The notes under the pieces were generated by a model. It did no database searches, was not told where the DNA came from, and worked only from the letters and a program-made list of their open reading frames with translations. The position numbers were made by a program, and so were the translations under genes. Below are positions 16,511-24,783 of a stretch of 45,416 nt of DNA, piece by piece. This DNA comes from Desulfurobacterium indicum (GTDB taxonomy: Bacteria; Aquificota; Aquificia; Desulfurobacteriales; Desulfurobacteriaceae), in the NCBI RefSeq assembly GCF_001968985.1, contig NZ_MOEN01000013.1:1-45416 (forward strand), in the 5' to 3' direction. Every line of letters starts with the position of its first letter. Position 1 is the first letter of the stretch.

Positions 16511-17173
16511 CTATCGGTGGCTGCCCTGTGCAGCCCCGTTTCTCCAAAATTTGCAACCATCAATCAAAGGACACCCTTCACATAAAGGCTTTTTTCTGCA
16601 AAACTCCTTACAGTGCTTAACTATAAGTGCGTGAAATTCACTGAAAAGCTCGATATCTTTCGGTAGAGAGCGTTCCACTTTCTCCCTTAAAACATCGTAA
16701 TCAATTTTCTCAGAATCTATAAAACCCATACGGTAAAAAAGCCTCTTCGTATAAGCATCAACAACAAATATCGGTTTCTCAAAAGCGTAAAGAATCATTG
16801 AATCTGCTGTTTCCCTACCAACACCTTTAAGATTTAGTAACTTTTCCCTTAAAGAATAAAGTGGCAGAAGCGAAAGCTTTTCAAAACCACCATTATCTAT
16901 AAGAAACTTCGCAAATATTTTCAATCTCTCTGCCTTCTGGTTGAAAAAACCCGCCGGTCTGATCAACTCTCTTAAACGCTCATCTGGAACCTGAACAATA
17001 GCATAAGGGGAAAGTAAGTTTTCTTTCTTCAAATTATGTATTGCTCTTTCCACATTTGTCCAGGCTGTATTCTGAGTTAAAATAGACCCCACACACACCT
17101 CAAACTTTGTTTCGGCAGGCCACCAATATTGAGGCCCGAAAAATCGAAATAGACGATCAAAAACCGTTCTCAT
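16511..17173 (-). CDS. MagIII-like DNA glycosylase (endonuclease III superfamily)
   Basis: The 220-residue HhH-GPD protein has ILTQNTAWTNVERAI, a helix-hairpin-helix LKGVGRETA (115-123), the catalytic Asp D139 in VVDAYTKR, and a [4Fe-4S] loop C192-x5-C198-x2-C201-x5-C207. The Lys that gives endonuclease III its lyase activity is Glu (E121), as in Helicobacter MagIII, a 3-methyladenine glycosylase. It therefore probably removes alkylated bases without cutting the strand. The first Cys gap is one residue shorter than the usual six. The start at 17173 is preferred for its GGGG site 8 nt upstream; ATG at 17194 is the alternative. Confidence 0.82.
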   Translation of the reverse strand: MRTVFDRLFRFFGPQYWWPAETKFEVCVGSILTQNTAWTNVERAIHNLKKENLLSPYAIVQVPDERLRELIRPAGFFNQKAERLKIFAKFLIDNGGFEKLSLLPLYSLREKLLNLKGVGRETADSMILYAFEKPIFVVDAYTKRLFYRMGFIDSEKIDYDVLREKVERSLPKDIELFSEFHALIVKHCKEFCRKKPLCEGCPLIDGCKFWRNGAAQGSHR

Positions 17174-17213
17174 CAAATCTGCCCCTTTCCTCATATTCTA
17201 ATACCAAATTGAT

Positions 17214-17222
17214 TGCTAAAAA
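17214..17222 (+). promoter_or_regulatory. possible extended -10 promoter of the rimP-nusA leader
   Basis: TGC followed by TAAAAA (17217-17222) resembles the TGnTAAAAT boxes before other genes here. It would start a leader of about 125 nt that contains the terminator at 17296. No clear -35 is seen. Confidence 0.35.
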
Positions 17223-17295
17223 CATCTTTTTGCCCTAAATTTATACAGAGCGGTTAAGAGCTGTCTGTGTTCATCGCATTCATATTCCGTGTGAA

Positions 17296-17322
17296 GAGCG
17301 GGTGTTTTGCCCGCTCCTTTTT
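17296..17322 (+). terminator. leader terminator upstream of rimP-nusA (possible attenuator)
   Basis: A 7-bp G-C-rich stem GAGCGGG/CCCGCTC (17296-17302 with 17310-17316) is followed by CTTTTTATTT. It ends about 30 nt before rimP and no gene ends just upstream on this strand, so it looks like a leader terminator. An upstream copy GAGCGG (17248-17253) could pair with the same 3' arm. Confidence 0.75.
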
Positions 17323-17353
17323 ATTTCACCCCAAACAAATTTAGGAGTGAACC

Positions 17354-17845
17354 ATGAACGAGGAAAGAGTGTCTCAACTTATAGAAAAAGTAAAAGAACT
17401 TTTACTTCCCATACTGGAAGAAGGAAACTTTGAGCTGATTGATACAGAGTTTGTAAGAGAACCAATAGGTTGGGTTTTAAGAATCTACGCTGACCGCGAA
17501 AATGGAGGCATTACAATCTCAGATTGTCAGTGGATAAGCGAAAGAATAGGTACAATTCTTGATGTTGAAGACTTAATACATCACCCCTATAACCTGGAAG
17601 TATCTTCTCCAGGTCTTGACAGACCTTTGAAAAACCAAAGAGATTTTGAAAAGCAAATTGGAAGCGTTGTAAAGATTAAGACAATAGAACCTCTTGACAA
17701 TCAGAGAAATTTCAAAGGTGAAATCCTCTCTGCAAATGGCGAAGGCGTAACGATCCATGACGTATCAAGAAACGCAGAAGTAGAAATACCCTTTGAAAAA
17801 ATCAAAACAGCAAAGCTTGATCTTGACTCTCTTTTTAACAAGTGA
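17354..17845 (+). CDS. rimP: ribosome maturation factor RimP
   Basis: The 163-residue protein helps mature the 30S subunit. The family pattern is clear: VSQLIEKVKELLLPILEEGNFELIDTEF at the start, RIYADRENGGITISDCQWISERIGTILD, then YNLEVSSPGLDRPLKNQRDFEKQIG, and an Sm-like C-terminal domain from about 90. TAGGAG lies before the ATG. It leads rimP-nusA as in most bacteria. Confidence 0.95.
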   Translation: MNEERVSQLIEKVKELLLPILEEGNFELIDTEFVREPIGWVLRIYADRENGGITISDCQWISERIGTILDVEDLIHHPYNLEVSSPGLDRPLKNQRDFEKQIGSVVKIKTIEPLDNQRNFKGEILSANGEGVTIHDVSRNAEVEIPFEKIKTAKLDLDSLFNK

Positions 17846-17859
17846 ATAAGGAGGAAACA

Positions 17860-18987
17860 ATGGAAAGCCTTGGAAAAACCATAGAAATGTTATGCAAAGA
17901 GAAAGGTATATCAAAAGAGGATGTAATTTCAGCCGTTAAAACAGGCATAATAAACGCTGCCAAAAAAGCCGGATACAGAGGAAACCTTGTCGTTAAAATA
18001 GACGAAGACGGTAAGGACTTCGGTATATATCAGGAAAAGGAAATTGTAGAAACCGTTGAAAATCCTGACTACCAGATTACTCTTGAAGAAGCAAAAGAGA
18101 TAACCGGCGAAGAAAAAGAGATAGGCGACAAAGTTTTAGTAGAAATCAAAGCAGAAGAACTCGGCAGAATAGCCGCAAAAGCCGCCGCACAGGTTATCCA
18201 TGAAAAGATAACGGAAGCTGAAAGAAAAGCTCTATACGACTATTATAAGGAAAAAATTGGAAACATAATCTCCGGAACGATAAAACAAATAATGAGAAAC
18301 GGAGACATTGTAATAGACCTCGGAAGAGTTATTGGCATTTTACCGAAAGAAGAACAGATATCTAAAGAGAGATACCGTCTTGGTGAAAGAATAAGAGCAT
18401 ACATATACGACATAGTTTTTGATTACAGACAATACAAAAAGAGAGGTAAAAGTAGAATAGGTGATTATCCGCCACCTTACGTAATCCTATCAAGAACACA
18501 TCCCAAATTTTTAAAAAGGCTTATGGAAATCGAAATACCAGAAGTTGCAGAAGGACTTGTAGAGATTAAAGCCGTTGCAAGAGAACCGGGAATAAGAGCC
18601 AAAGTGGCAGTAGATACAAAAGAAGAACACATAGACCCGGTAGGAGCGTGCATAGGCGTCAAAGGAAGCCGAATTCTGCCTGTATCACGAGAACTTTCCG
18701 GAGAAAAGATAGAAATAATAAGGTGGACGAACGATATTGCGGAACTTGTTGCTAGGGCTTTATCACCTGCAAAGGTTCTTCATGCCGAAAGTTATGAAGA
18801 CGAGGACGGCGAATTAAGAGTAGAAGTAGTCGTCCCTGACGACCAACTATCCCTTGCAATAGGTAAGCACGGTGTCAACGCAAGACTTGCATCAAAACTT
18901 GTTGGACAGATAGTTGGAATAGATATAATCAAAGAGTCCGACTTTAAAAAGATACAGGAGCTTGAATCTCTTGAAACCGAAGAGTGA
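17860..18987 (+). CDS. nusA: transcription termination/antitermination factor NusA
   Basis: The 375-residue RNA-polymerase-binding factor modulates pausing and termination. Order: N-terminal polymerase-binding domain (about 1-125), S1 domain (about 130-200: ISGTIKQIMRNGDIVIDLGRVIGILPKEEQI), KH1 (about 225-290, VGACIGVKGSRI) and KH2 (about 295-365, LAIGKHGVNARLASKLVG). It has no C-terminal acidic repeats, as usual outside proteobacteria. The start at 17860 has AAGGAGG 6 nt upstream; a GTG at 17842 in the same frame would contain that site. It begins 14 nt after rimP. Confidence 0.95.
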   Translation: MESLGKTIEMLCKEKGISKEDVISAVKTGIINAAKKAGYRGNLVVKIDEDGKDFGIYQEKEIVETVENPDYQITLEEAKEITGEEKEIGDKVLVEIKAEELGRIAAKAAAQVIHEKITEAERKALYDYYKEKIGNIISGTIKQIMRNGDIVIDLGRVIGILPKEEQISKERYRLGERIRAYIYDIVFDYRQYKKRGKSRIGDYPPPYVILSRTHPKFLKRLMEIEIPEVAEGLVEIKAVAREPGIRAKVAVDTKEEHIDPVGACIGVKGSRILPVSRELSGEKIEIIRWTNDIAELVARALSPAKVLHAESYEDEDGELRVEVVVPDDQLSLAIGKHGVNARLASKLVGQIVGIDIIKESDFKKIQELESLETEE

Positions 18988-18988
18988 T

Positions 18989-19519
18989 ATGCCGGAAAGA
19001 ACCTGTGCTGGATGCAGAAAGAAGGGAGAGAAGGAAGAATTTATAAGATTTGTCATATTCGAAAACAAACCCTTCCCGGACATTAAAGGAACATTGCCCG
19101 GGAGGGGCTTTAACGTATGTCCCCGCAAAGACTGTATCAAAAAGTTTGTAAAAAAAAAGTTCAAAGGAAAAATCTCTCACGAAAGTATCATAGAAGAGAC
19201 GTTGAACCAGCTCAAAAATTATCTCCTCTCATTGCTCTCAGTAGCCCATAAATCAAGAATAACAATAGTTGGTCAGGACAACATAAAGAAAACGAAACCG
19301 GAAAAGGGAACACTTTTCATCTCTAAAGGCCTCAGCAGGAAAACTGCAGAAAATCTTGAAAAATACGGAACAACCGTAATAAAGGGTATATTATCAAACG
19401 AAGAAATAGGAAACGCTCTAAAAAAAGAGGCAGAAATAGGAACCGTCTTTGTGAAACCTATAGGCATAGGAAAGAAAATCGAAATAATAGGAAAAAAACT
19501 AAAAAGTCTGCTTAAGTGA
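18989..19519 (+). CDS. YlxR-L7Ae (YlxQ) fusion protein
   Basis: The 176-residue protein joins two RNA-binding modules that are usually separate genes after nusA. Residues 1-75 are YlxR (DUF448, RnpM): RTCAGCRKKGEKEEFIRFV, then LPGRGFNVCPRKDCIKKFVKK. Residues about 85-176 look like an L7Ae/YlxQ domain with a basic tail: GTLFISKGLSRKTAENLEKYG followed by LSNEEIGNALKKE. YlxR binds and modulates RNase P RNA in some bacteria. The ATG at 18989 lies 1 nt after the nusA stop. infB, the usual next gene, is absent. The YlxQ half is inferred from position and pattern. Confidence 0.8.
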   Translation: MPERTCAGCRKKGEKEEFIRFVIFENKPFPDIKGTLPGRGFNVCPRKDCIKKFVKKKFKGKISHESIIEETLNQLKNYLLSLLSVAHKSRITIVGQDNIKKTKPEKGTLFISKGLSRKTAENLEKYGTTVIKGILSNEEIGNALKKEAEIGTVFVKPIGIGKKIEIIGKKLKSLLK

Positions 19520-19597
19520 CATCCTCTCATCAGCAAACCCACAAACCTTCAAAAATCTGTTAAACTCATAAAAGCGACATATTTTGGGGAGGAAACA

Positions 19598-20590
19598 TTG
19601 AAAAGGGACATCCTAGCATTTGGATCAATCGTCATAGATAACCTGATGATAGTAGATAAGTTTGCAGCTCTAAACGAAACGGTGCCTGTAAAAAAATACC
19701 GATACACTTACGGCGGAGCCGGAGCAAATGTTGCTGTTGCTTCCGCAAGATTAAAAGCAAAAAGTGGTCTTTTTGCAGTTTCAGGCTATGATTTCAAGAA
19801 GATGAACTATGAAAAATGCCTGACCGAGCAAGGTGTAGACATAAGAGGTGTTATACGTACATCTGAATTCCCGATGGCAAGAAGTTTTATTTTGAGCAAA
19901 GAAGAGAGCGAAGATCAGATTCTATATTATTATGAAAGCAAAAAAGCCGTAGCACAACTTTTATTCCATAACATTCATCTGGCAAAAACACTGGCAAAAG
20001 AATACAAAATACTCCACTTTTCAACCGGACACTTTGAATTTTACAGAAGGTTTCTAAAAAAATACAAAGGAGAACAAATAATCAGTTTCGATCCTGGACA
20101 GGAAACATTTTCCTATCCTTACAGAGTAATAAGGCTACTTAAATATTGTCATCTATTATTCATGAACAATCACGAAGCAAAAAGGATAAAAGAAATTCTA
20201 AAGCTGAAAAGCATAAAAGAGATAAAAGGACCTTCGTTAATATGCATCTCTTTAGGAGCACAGGGGGCAATAATCCTTTTTGATGGAAAGTTCTATCGTA
20301 TTCCTGCTGTAAAACCGACCAGAGTCATCGATCCAACAGGGGCCGGAGACTCTCACAGGGCAGGATTTCTAACGGCACTTCTTAAAGGTTATGACATAGA
20401 AACAGCCGGAAGAATAGCTTCTACCGTTGCATCATTTACAATAGAAGCGGAAGGAGCACAAACCAGCCTTCCAACATGGGAAAAAGTGGCCAGAAGATAC
20501 GAACATTTCTTCAAAGAACCTTTACCAGAACCAAGCCTTTCATGGGAAAAAACAATAAAAATGATACTTGAAACCAAGCACAAATGTTAG
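19598..20590 (+). CDS. PfkB-family carbohydrate kinase
   Basis: The 330-residue ribokinase-fold kinase transfers phosphate from ATP to a sugar or nucleoside. The N-terminal substrate region is DILAFGSIVIDNLMIVDK with YTYGGAGANVAVASARL. The C-terminal ATP and anion-hole motif is DPTGAGDSHRAGFLTALL with the catalytic Asp. The start is TTG with GGGGAGG 5 nt upstream. It lies alone, with a possible TGTTAAACT promoter about 30 nt upstream. The substrate cannot be read; adenosine and ribose kinases share the motifs. Confidence 0.85.
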   Translation: MKRDILAFGSIVIDNLMIVDKFAALNETVPVKKYRYTYGGAGANVAVASARLKAKSGLFAVSGYDFKKMNYEKCLTEQGVDIRGVIRTSEFPMARSFILSKEESEDQILYYYESKKAVAQLLFHNIHLAKTLAKEYKILHFSTGHFEFYRRFLKKYKGEQIISFDPGQETFSYPYRVIRLLKYCHLLFMNNHEAKRIKEILKLKSIKEIKGPSLICISLGAQGAIILFDGKFYRIPAVKPTRVIDPTGAGDSHRAGFLTALLKGYDIETAGRIASTVASFTIEAEGAQTSLPTWEKVARRYEHFFKEPLPEPSLSWEKTIKMILETKHKC

Positions 20591-20591
20591 A

Positions 20592-21149
20592 TTACTCCTC
20601 CCCCTGCTTCAATCTCGTTAAAAACTGTTCAACACTATCTGAAAGATCCAGTTCCGTCGTTGTAAGATCCCATCTTATACTTGACTTAACCTTATAATCA
20701 AGCTGTATTTCAAAGTTTGATAAAATCTCCTCAATCCTGGTCAAAACCTTTACCTTTGATTCTACATTTTTATCAAGAATATAAATGATACCTAAGGAGA
20801 AATCATCAAACAGAAAGAGCGTATCCGTCGGCCTTATGTGGCTATCTATATAATTGATAATGATATCCCTCAACTCTTGATAATTACCAAGATGAAACTT
20901 TATCCTTATACCTAAAACCGTTTTATTTCTTTCAAAAGACATCCTTTTAATAAGCCTGCTTAAACGATATTTGATAAATTTCTCTTTAGGAACAATAGTC
21001 GAAATGTCTATAAGGTCCTGATACGATTCAAGAGTCTTGGCAAGAATCAAGACAGCTTCTTCAAACTCTTCCAGTTTTTCTATACCGTCTTTAAATAATT
21101 TCCTCGCTTCCCCTATATACTGCTTCAGAGCCTCTGCTTCTATCACCAT
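20592..21149 (-). CDS. unknown protein, possibly a degenerate GGDEF-like domain
   Basis: The 185-residue soluble protein is not recognised with confidence. The first 60 residues are helical and charged (LKQYIGEARKLFKDGIEKLEEFEEAV). Residues about 75-160 follow the shape of a GGDEF fold (GIRIKFHLGNYQELRDIIINYIDSHIRPTDTLFLFDDFSLGIIYIL) but carry no GGDEF, with DDFSLG in the place of that motif. If so, it cannot make cyclic di-GMP. The start is uncertain: ATG at 21149 has GGGGG 2 nt upstream and TTG at 21158 is possible. It follows tal closely and is probably co-transcribed. Its stop lies 1 nt from the convergent kinase stop. Confidence 0.6.
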   Translation of the reverse strand: MVIEAEALKQYIGEARKLFKDGIEKLEEFEEAVLILAKTLESYQDLIDISTIVPKEKFIKYRLSRLIKRMSFERNKTVLGIRIKFHLGNYQELRDIIINYIDSHIRPTDTLFLFDDFSLGIIYILDKNVESKVKVLTRIEEILSNFEIQLDYKVKSSIRWDLTTTELDLSDSVEQFLTRLKQGEE

Positions 21150-21161
21150 TTCCCCCAAAAA

Positions 21162-21824
21162 TCACTTAAAAATAGATTCTCTATCAGGCACCTTAGCCCA
21201 ATCTTCGAGAAATCTCTCAATACCTATATCCGTCAAAGGATGCTTAGCAAGCTGGGTAATTACCTTAAACGGAATAGTCGCGATATCGGCACCGATGAGA
21301 GCAGCTTCAAGAACATGCTTAGGATGTCTTATACTTGCAACAATTATCTCTGTCATAAATCCATAATTGGCATAGATATCAACAATCTGAGATATAAGCT
21401 CCATTCCATCATGTCCTATATCATCAAGCCTGCCAACAAACGGAGAAACGTAAGTGGCACCGGCTTTCGCCGCTAAAAGTGCCTGAAGAGGAGAAAAAAC
21501 AAGTGTAACGTTGGTTCTTATCCCCTCTTCAGAAAGGATCTTAACTGCTTTTAATCCCTCAGTCGTCATAGGAATTTTAATAACAACATTTTCTCCGAGT
21601 TTTGCAAGTTGCCTTGCCTCATCTACCATACCTTTTGCATCTAAACTAACAACTTCAAGACTAACAGGCCCATCAACAAGTTTAAGAATTTCATTTACTA
21701 CTTCTTTAAAAGGCCTTCCTGTTTTTGATATGAGTGTAGGATTTGTTGTAACTCCATCTATTAAACCAAGCTCAACTGCTTCCTTTATCTCGTTAACATC
21801 AGCTGTATCAATGAAAAACTTCAT
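21162..21824 (-). CDS. tal: transaldolase (TalC/fructose-6-phosphate aldolase subfamily)
   Basis: The 220-residue short transaldolase moves a three-carbon unit between sugar phosphates in the non-oxidative pentose phosphate path. It has [25 protein letters not shown], the Schiff-base lysine K83 in VVIKIPMT, then [31 protein letters not shown]. The length fits the small subfamily that includes FSA, but most thermophile members are transaldolases. AGGAGG lies 5 nt before the ATG. Confidence 0.93.
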   Translation of the reverse strand: MKFFIDTADVNEIKEAVELGLIDGVTTNPTLISKTGRPFKEVVNEILKLVDGPVSLEVVSLDAKGMVDEARQLAKLGENVVIKIPMTTEGLKAVKILSEEGIRTNVTLVFSPLQALLAAKAGATYVSPFVGRLDDIGHDGMELISQIVDIYANYGFMTEIIVASIRHPKHVLEAALIGADIATIPFKVITQLAKHPLTDIGIERFLEDWAKVPDRESIFK

Positions 21825-21862
21825 ATAACCTCCTAAACTTCAGATATTATTTACGACAAAGC

Positions 21863-22354
21863 CTATTTTAGCATATTCATTAGAAATGAAATATTATCCC
21901 TGCCGAAAAAAGATTCCAGAGTAATAGATTCTTTCTTAAATATCCCTGCCAGAAAAATAAGCAATAGAAGTGCAACAATTATCTCTGAAAGTTTACCACT
22001 TTTTAAAAGCTTAAAGGAAAACCTTTGGCGATAGGAAAATCCAACAGGGACGCCAAGAGGTGTAAGAGAATCCAGCAAAAGATGAGAGGCATAACCCAGA
22101 GAAAAGGATAAAACGTCTCTGAAAATAACAGATGGAATAACATCCTTAAAAAAAAATAACATAAACGTCAAAATTACAGGTATTGCCACATGATGTGTTA
22201 TACCTCTATGAGAATTAAAAAGCGTTCTCTTTTTCGGGAAGCCTTTTTTCAAATCAACATCGGGAAAAACAGAACCGAAAACAGCCGGAAAAATCGGCAA
22301 CTTAAAGTAAAGAGCAACCGCAACTCCGGCAAGAATATGAGTGCCCGTCGTCAT
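21863..22354 (-). CDS. YdjM/DUF457-like membrane hydrolase
   Basis: The 163-residue inner-membrane protein has the conserved start MTTGTHILAGVAVAL, the motif FPDVDLKKGFPKK and SHRGITHHVAIPV, with His and Asp residues that could hold a metal, and about four hydrophobic segments. The family (YdjM, LexA-regulated in E. coli) is annotated as a metal-dependent hydrolase of unknown substrate. It overlaps the upstream hydrolase gene by 4 nt (ATGA) and ends the HerA operon. Confidence 0.8.
   Translation of the reverse strand: MTTGTHILAGVAVALYFKLPIFPAVFGSVFPDVDLKKGFPKKRTLFNSHRGITHHVAIPVILTFMLFFFKDVIPSVIFRDVLSFSLGYASHLLLDSLTPLGVPVGFSYRQRFSFKLLKSGKLSEIIVALLLLIFLAGIFKKESITLESFFGRDNISFLMNMLK
21865..21873 (-). 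promoter_or_regulatory. possible extended -10 promoter of tal
   Basis: On the minus strand TGC is followed by TAAAAT, inside the last codons of the upstream ydjM-like gene. The start point would be near 21858, about 35 nt before tal. It is the same box as before the diguanylate cyclase gene, but without a clear -35. Confidence 0.4.
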
Positions 22355-22992
22355 ATAATAAACTCCCTTATAAAGGGATTATCAAGTAACTCCTGTTTAA
22401 CCGTTGTTGTAGGACCATGACCAGGAATAATAACCGTATCTTTATTAAGTTTATCAAGAAGCCTCACTATAGACTTTTTCAGCGTCTCATAATCACTTCC
22501 GGGAAGATCATAACGGCCAATGCTACCTTTAAATATCAAATCTCCAACAATTACAAAATTATCATCTTCATTAAATAGAGATATACTTCCGGGAGAATGA
22601 CCGGGAGTGTGAAAAACTTTGAATTTATACTTTCCAATCTCAAGAACATCACCATCATTAATCGTTCTGTCCGGCGGAGGAGAATACTCTGCACCGATAC
22701 TTCTGCCGAAATCGGATTCGATCCAGCGGTTAATACTCTCAGCAGCCGCAGGATGCATTAAAAGCTCGGCATCAGAAAACTCTATCTTTGCCCATGCATT
22801 CTTGGCCACATGGTCTGGATGTTCGTGAGTATTAACTATATAATTTACCTTTACATCGTTTCGGTCTGCTACTCCAACTATCTCATCAAGCTCACCTGCA
22901 GGATCGACAATCATACCTTCTTTACTTTCGGGATCATAAACAAAAAGGGTATTAACCGTCAAAAGCCCCAGGGGAAATATCTTCACCACCAT
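22351..22992 (-). CDS. metallo-beta-lactamase fold hydrolase (glyoxalase II-like)
   Basis: The 213-residue protein has the zinc motif T-H56-E-H58-P-D60-H61, a further His in HTPGHSPGSIS, an Asp in VGDLIF, and the final His in PGHGPTT. This is the set for a two-metal active site. Related enzymes cleave S-lactoylglutathione or other thioesters; the true substrate is unknown. It overlaps the end of the NYN gene by 41 nt in another frame, with GGAG 7 nt before the ATG inside that gene. It overlaps ydjM by 4 nt. Confidence 0.88.
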   Translation of the reverse strand: MVVKIFPLGLLTVNTLFVYDPESKEGMIVDPAGELDEIVGVADRNDVKVNYIVNTHEHPDHVAKNAWAKIEFSDAELLMHPAAAESINRWIESDFGRSIGAEYSPPPDRTINDGDVLEIGKYKFKVFHTPGHSPGSISLFNEDDNFVIVGDLIFKGSIGRYDLPGSDYETLKKSIVRLLDKLNKDTVIIPGHGPTTTVKQELLDNPFIREFII

Positions 22993-23542
22993 GACCGTTC
23001 TCCTCTTTAAAAACTATAAAATCAGAAACTTCATAAAGGTCTATATATTCATCAGCCGCAGTAATCAACTCCTTTGCGGTAATCTGTTTAAAAGAAAGAA
23101 CTTCTACCTTTATGCCTTTAGCCTTAAGAAAGTTAACCAGATCGACAAAATCACCATCACCGCTCATAAGAACGGCAACATCTATCTTTCCAGACTCCGC
23201 CATTGCTATTGCGTCAATAGCTATACCCATATCCCAATCAGCTTTATATTCAATCTTATCCCAGCTATAAAACTTTTTGGGCTGTTTCAATTTAATCTCG
23301 TAACCTAAACTTTTCAAAACATATAAGAAACTCCCCTGATTAACATTGTCAAGGTCAACAAGATAAGCTATTGCTCTATGAAGCTTTCGTCCTCTAACGG
23401 CTATCTCAAGAAGCCTTTTAAAATCTATTTTCTTTTTAAGCGTATTCCTCGCACCGTAATAGAGATTCTGCATGTCAACAAAAACTGCAACATTTAAATG
23501 ACCGTAAACAGAATCTCTCTCTATTAAATCTTTGGCTTTCAT
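22952..23542 (-). CDS. NYN-domain (LabA/DUF88-like) putative ribonuclease
   Basis: The 196-residue PIN-like protein has the acidic active-site set of the NYN family: D23 and N26 in FVDMQNLYYG, D102 and D104 in KADWDMGIAIDA, and D129 and D131 in SGDGDFVDLV. Members are metal-dependent RNases or nucleases. It overlaps the CDF gene by 4 nt (ATGA) and the hydrolase gene by 41 nt. Being locked in an operon with a HerA-type DNA translocase suggests a nucleic-acid role, but its target is unknown. Confidence 0.87.
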   Translation of the reverse strand: MKAKDLIERDSVYGHLNVAVFVDMQNLYYGARNTLKKKIDFKRLLEIAVRGRKLHRAIAYLVDLDNVNQGSFLYVLKSLGYEIKLKQPKKFYSWDKIEYKADWDMGIAIDAIAMAESGKIDVAVLMSGDGDFVDLVNFLKAKGIKVEVLSFKQITAKELITAADEYIDLYEVSDFIVFKEENGHGGEDISPGAFDG

Positions 23543-24783
23543 TCATTTCCTCCCATCACTTCCCTTAAAAACAAAAGAGGAGACTGGCATTTCAAACCTT
23601 TAGAAACCAAATCATTCAAAAAATCATAAGGATTTCCTATCTCATCAACAACTGCCAGTTTAACCCTGTTCTCTGCCATTGCATAGAGAACACCTCTGTG
23701 AGAAGGCGGTTTAGAAAGAATTATGCAGGTTACCCCCTTGCTCTTTAAGAACTCAACAAGCTCTATACCTCTTCCTTTCTCTATATTTTTAACAGGATTG
23801 ACGTAAAGTTTGGCATTTTCTATCAGCTTTTTCTTCTTATCAACAACGGCAACAAGAATAAAATCACATCTTCCAAATCCCTCACACACTTTATCTTCCG
23901 AATCAAGAGGAATCGCTATCACCTGTTTTTCCGGCTCGTAAGGCTCAGGATGAATTATTACCTTCTCAACGAAAGGAACTTCTTTTTTTACCTGCTGTTC
24001 TATTGCATCTATAATTTTGTGAGCTTCTTCAAGGGAATCACAATCTACGTAAACTTCCGCCTCTATAAACTTGTAACTTCCAGAATTCCTCCCGCTTATA
24101 GACTTTATCCCAGCAACTTCTGGAAATTCATGCATGATGCTCTTAACCTTTTCAAGAGTCTCTCTGTCTATAGAAGCATCAAGCAAAACTTTGAGAGATT
24201 CAAGAAGTATTTCGAAACCGGCATGGAATATAAGCAATACAACTATAGCGACAGCTATCTTTTCTATCCACGGATAACCGGCATAGTTCGCGATAACACC
24301 AACTAAAACAACAATAGCACTGAACATATCAGTTTTAACATGCTCCGCATCAGCAATCAAACTCGGAGAATTAAGCTCTTCTCCCTTTTTCTTCTCATAA
24401 AGAGAAAACAGGAGCGTTAGAATAAGCGTTAACACAATAGCTCCAAGAGCTACCAGAAGATTCGTTATCCTCTCTTCCATTCCACCGAAAAGAGAATGTT
24501 TTGCTATTTCATATCCTGCAAGGAAAATCGCAAAAGAACTTATTATGGCAACTATATTTTCGACTTTGTAAAGACCGTAAGGAAAGTTTTTTGATTTCAT
24601 ATTCGCTATGGTTATACCAGCATAAACGGAAATCGCCGCTGCCAGATCGGATAGAGAATGAATTGCATCGGCTATCAAAGATGCAGAATTAGAAACAAGG
24701 CCTGCTGAAAGCTTAATCAAAAACAGAGTCAAATTTAAAAAAACCGACATAAGGGCTATTTTTTTCTTTTCTTTATATATCAA
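23539..24783 (-). CDS. cation diffusion facilitator with C-terminal NifX-like domain
   Basis: The 414-residue fusion starts with a six-helix CDF metal exporter (about 10-205). The transport site is HxxxD in helix 2 (H42, D46) and HxxxD in helix 5 (H148, D152), the HD-HD set common in zinc carriers. The cytoplasmic dimerisation domain runs about 207-280. Residues about 287-400 match the NifX/NafY-type (dinitrogenase iron-molybdenum cofactor) fold: VIAIPLDSEDKVCEGFGRCDFILV and FLKSKGVTCIILSKPPSH. The start is TTG, overlapping the herA stop (TTGA), with AGGAGG 4 nt upstream. The NifX part may bind metal or a cofactor. The real ion is not known. Confidence 0.87.
   Translation of the reverse strand: MIYKEKKKIALMSVFLNLTLFLIKLSAGLVSNSASLIADAIHSLSDLAAAISVYAGITIANMKSKNFPYGLYKVENIVAIISSFAIFLAGYEIAKHSLFGGMEERITNLLVALGAIVLTLILTLLFSLYEKKKGEELNSPSLIADAEHVKTDMFSAIVVLVGVIANYAGYPWIEKIAVAIVVLLIFHAGFEILLESLKVLLDASIDRETLEKVKSIMHEFPEVAGIKSISGRNSGSYKFIEAEVYVDCDSLEEAHKIIDAIEQQVKKEVPFVEKVIIHPEPYEPEKQVIAIPLDSEDKVCEGFGRCDFILVAVVDKKKKLIENAKLYVNPVKNIEKGRGIELVEFLKSKGVTCIILSKPPSHRGVLYAMAENRVKLAVVDEIGNPYDFLNDLVSKGLKCQSPLLFLREVMGGNE

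Noticed and set aside
16519-16535. Hairpin GGCTGC/GCAGCC after rplI as a terminator
   Set aside because: It lies inside the convergent glycosylase coding end and has no T run on either strand.
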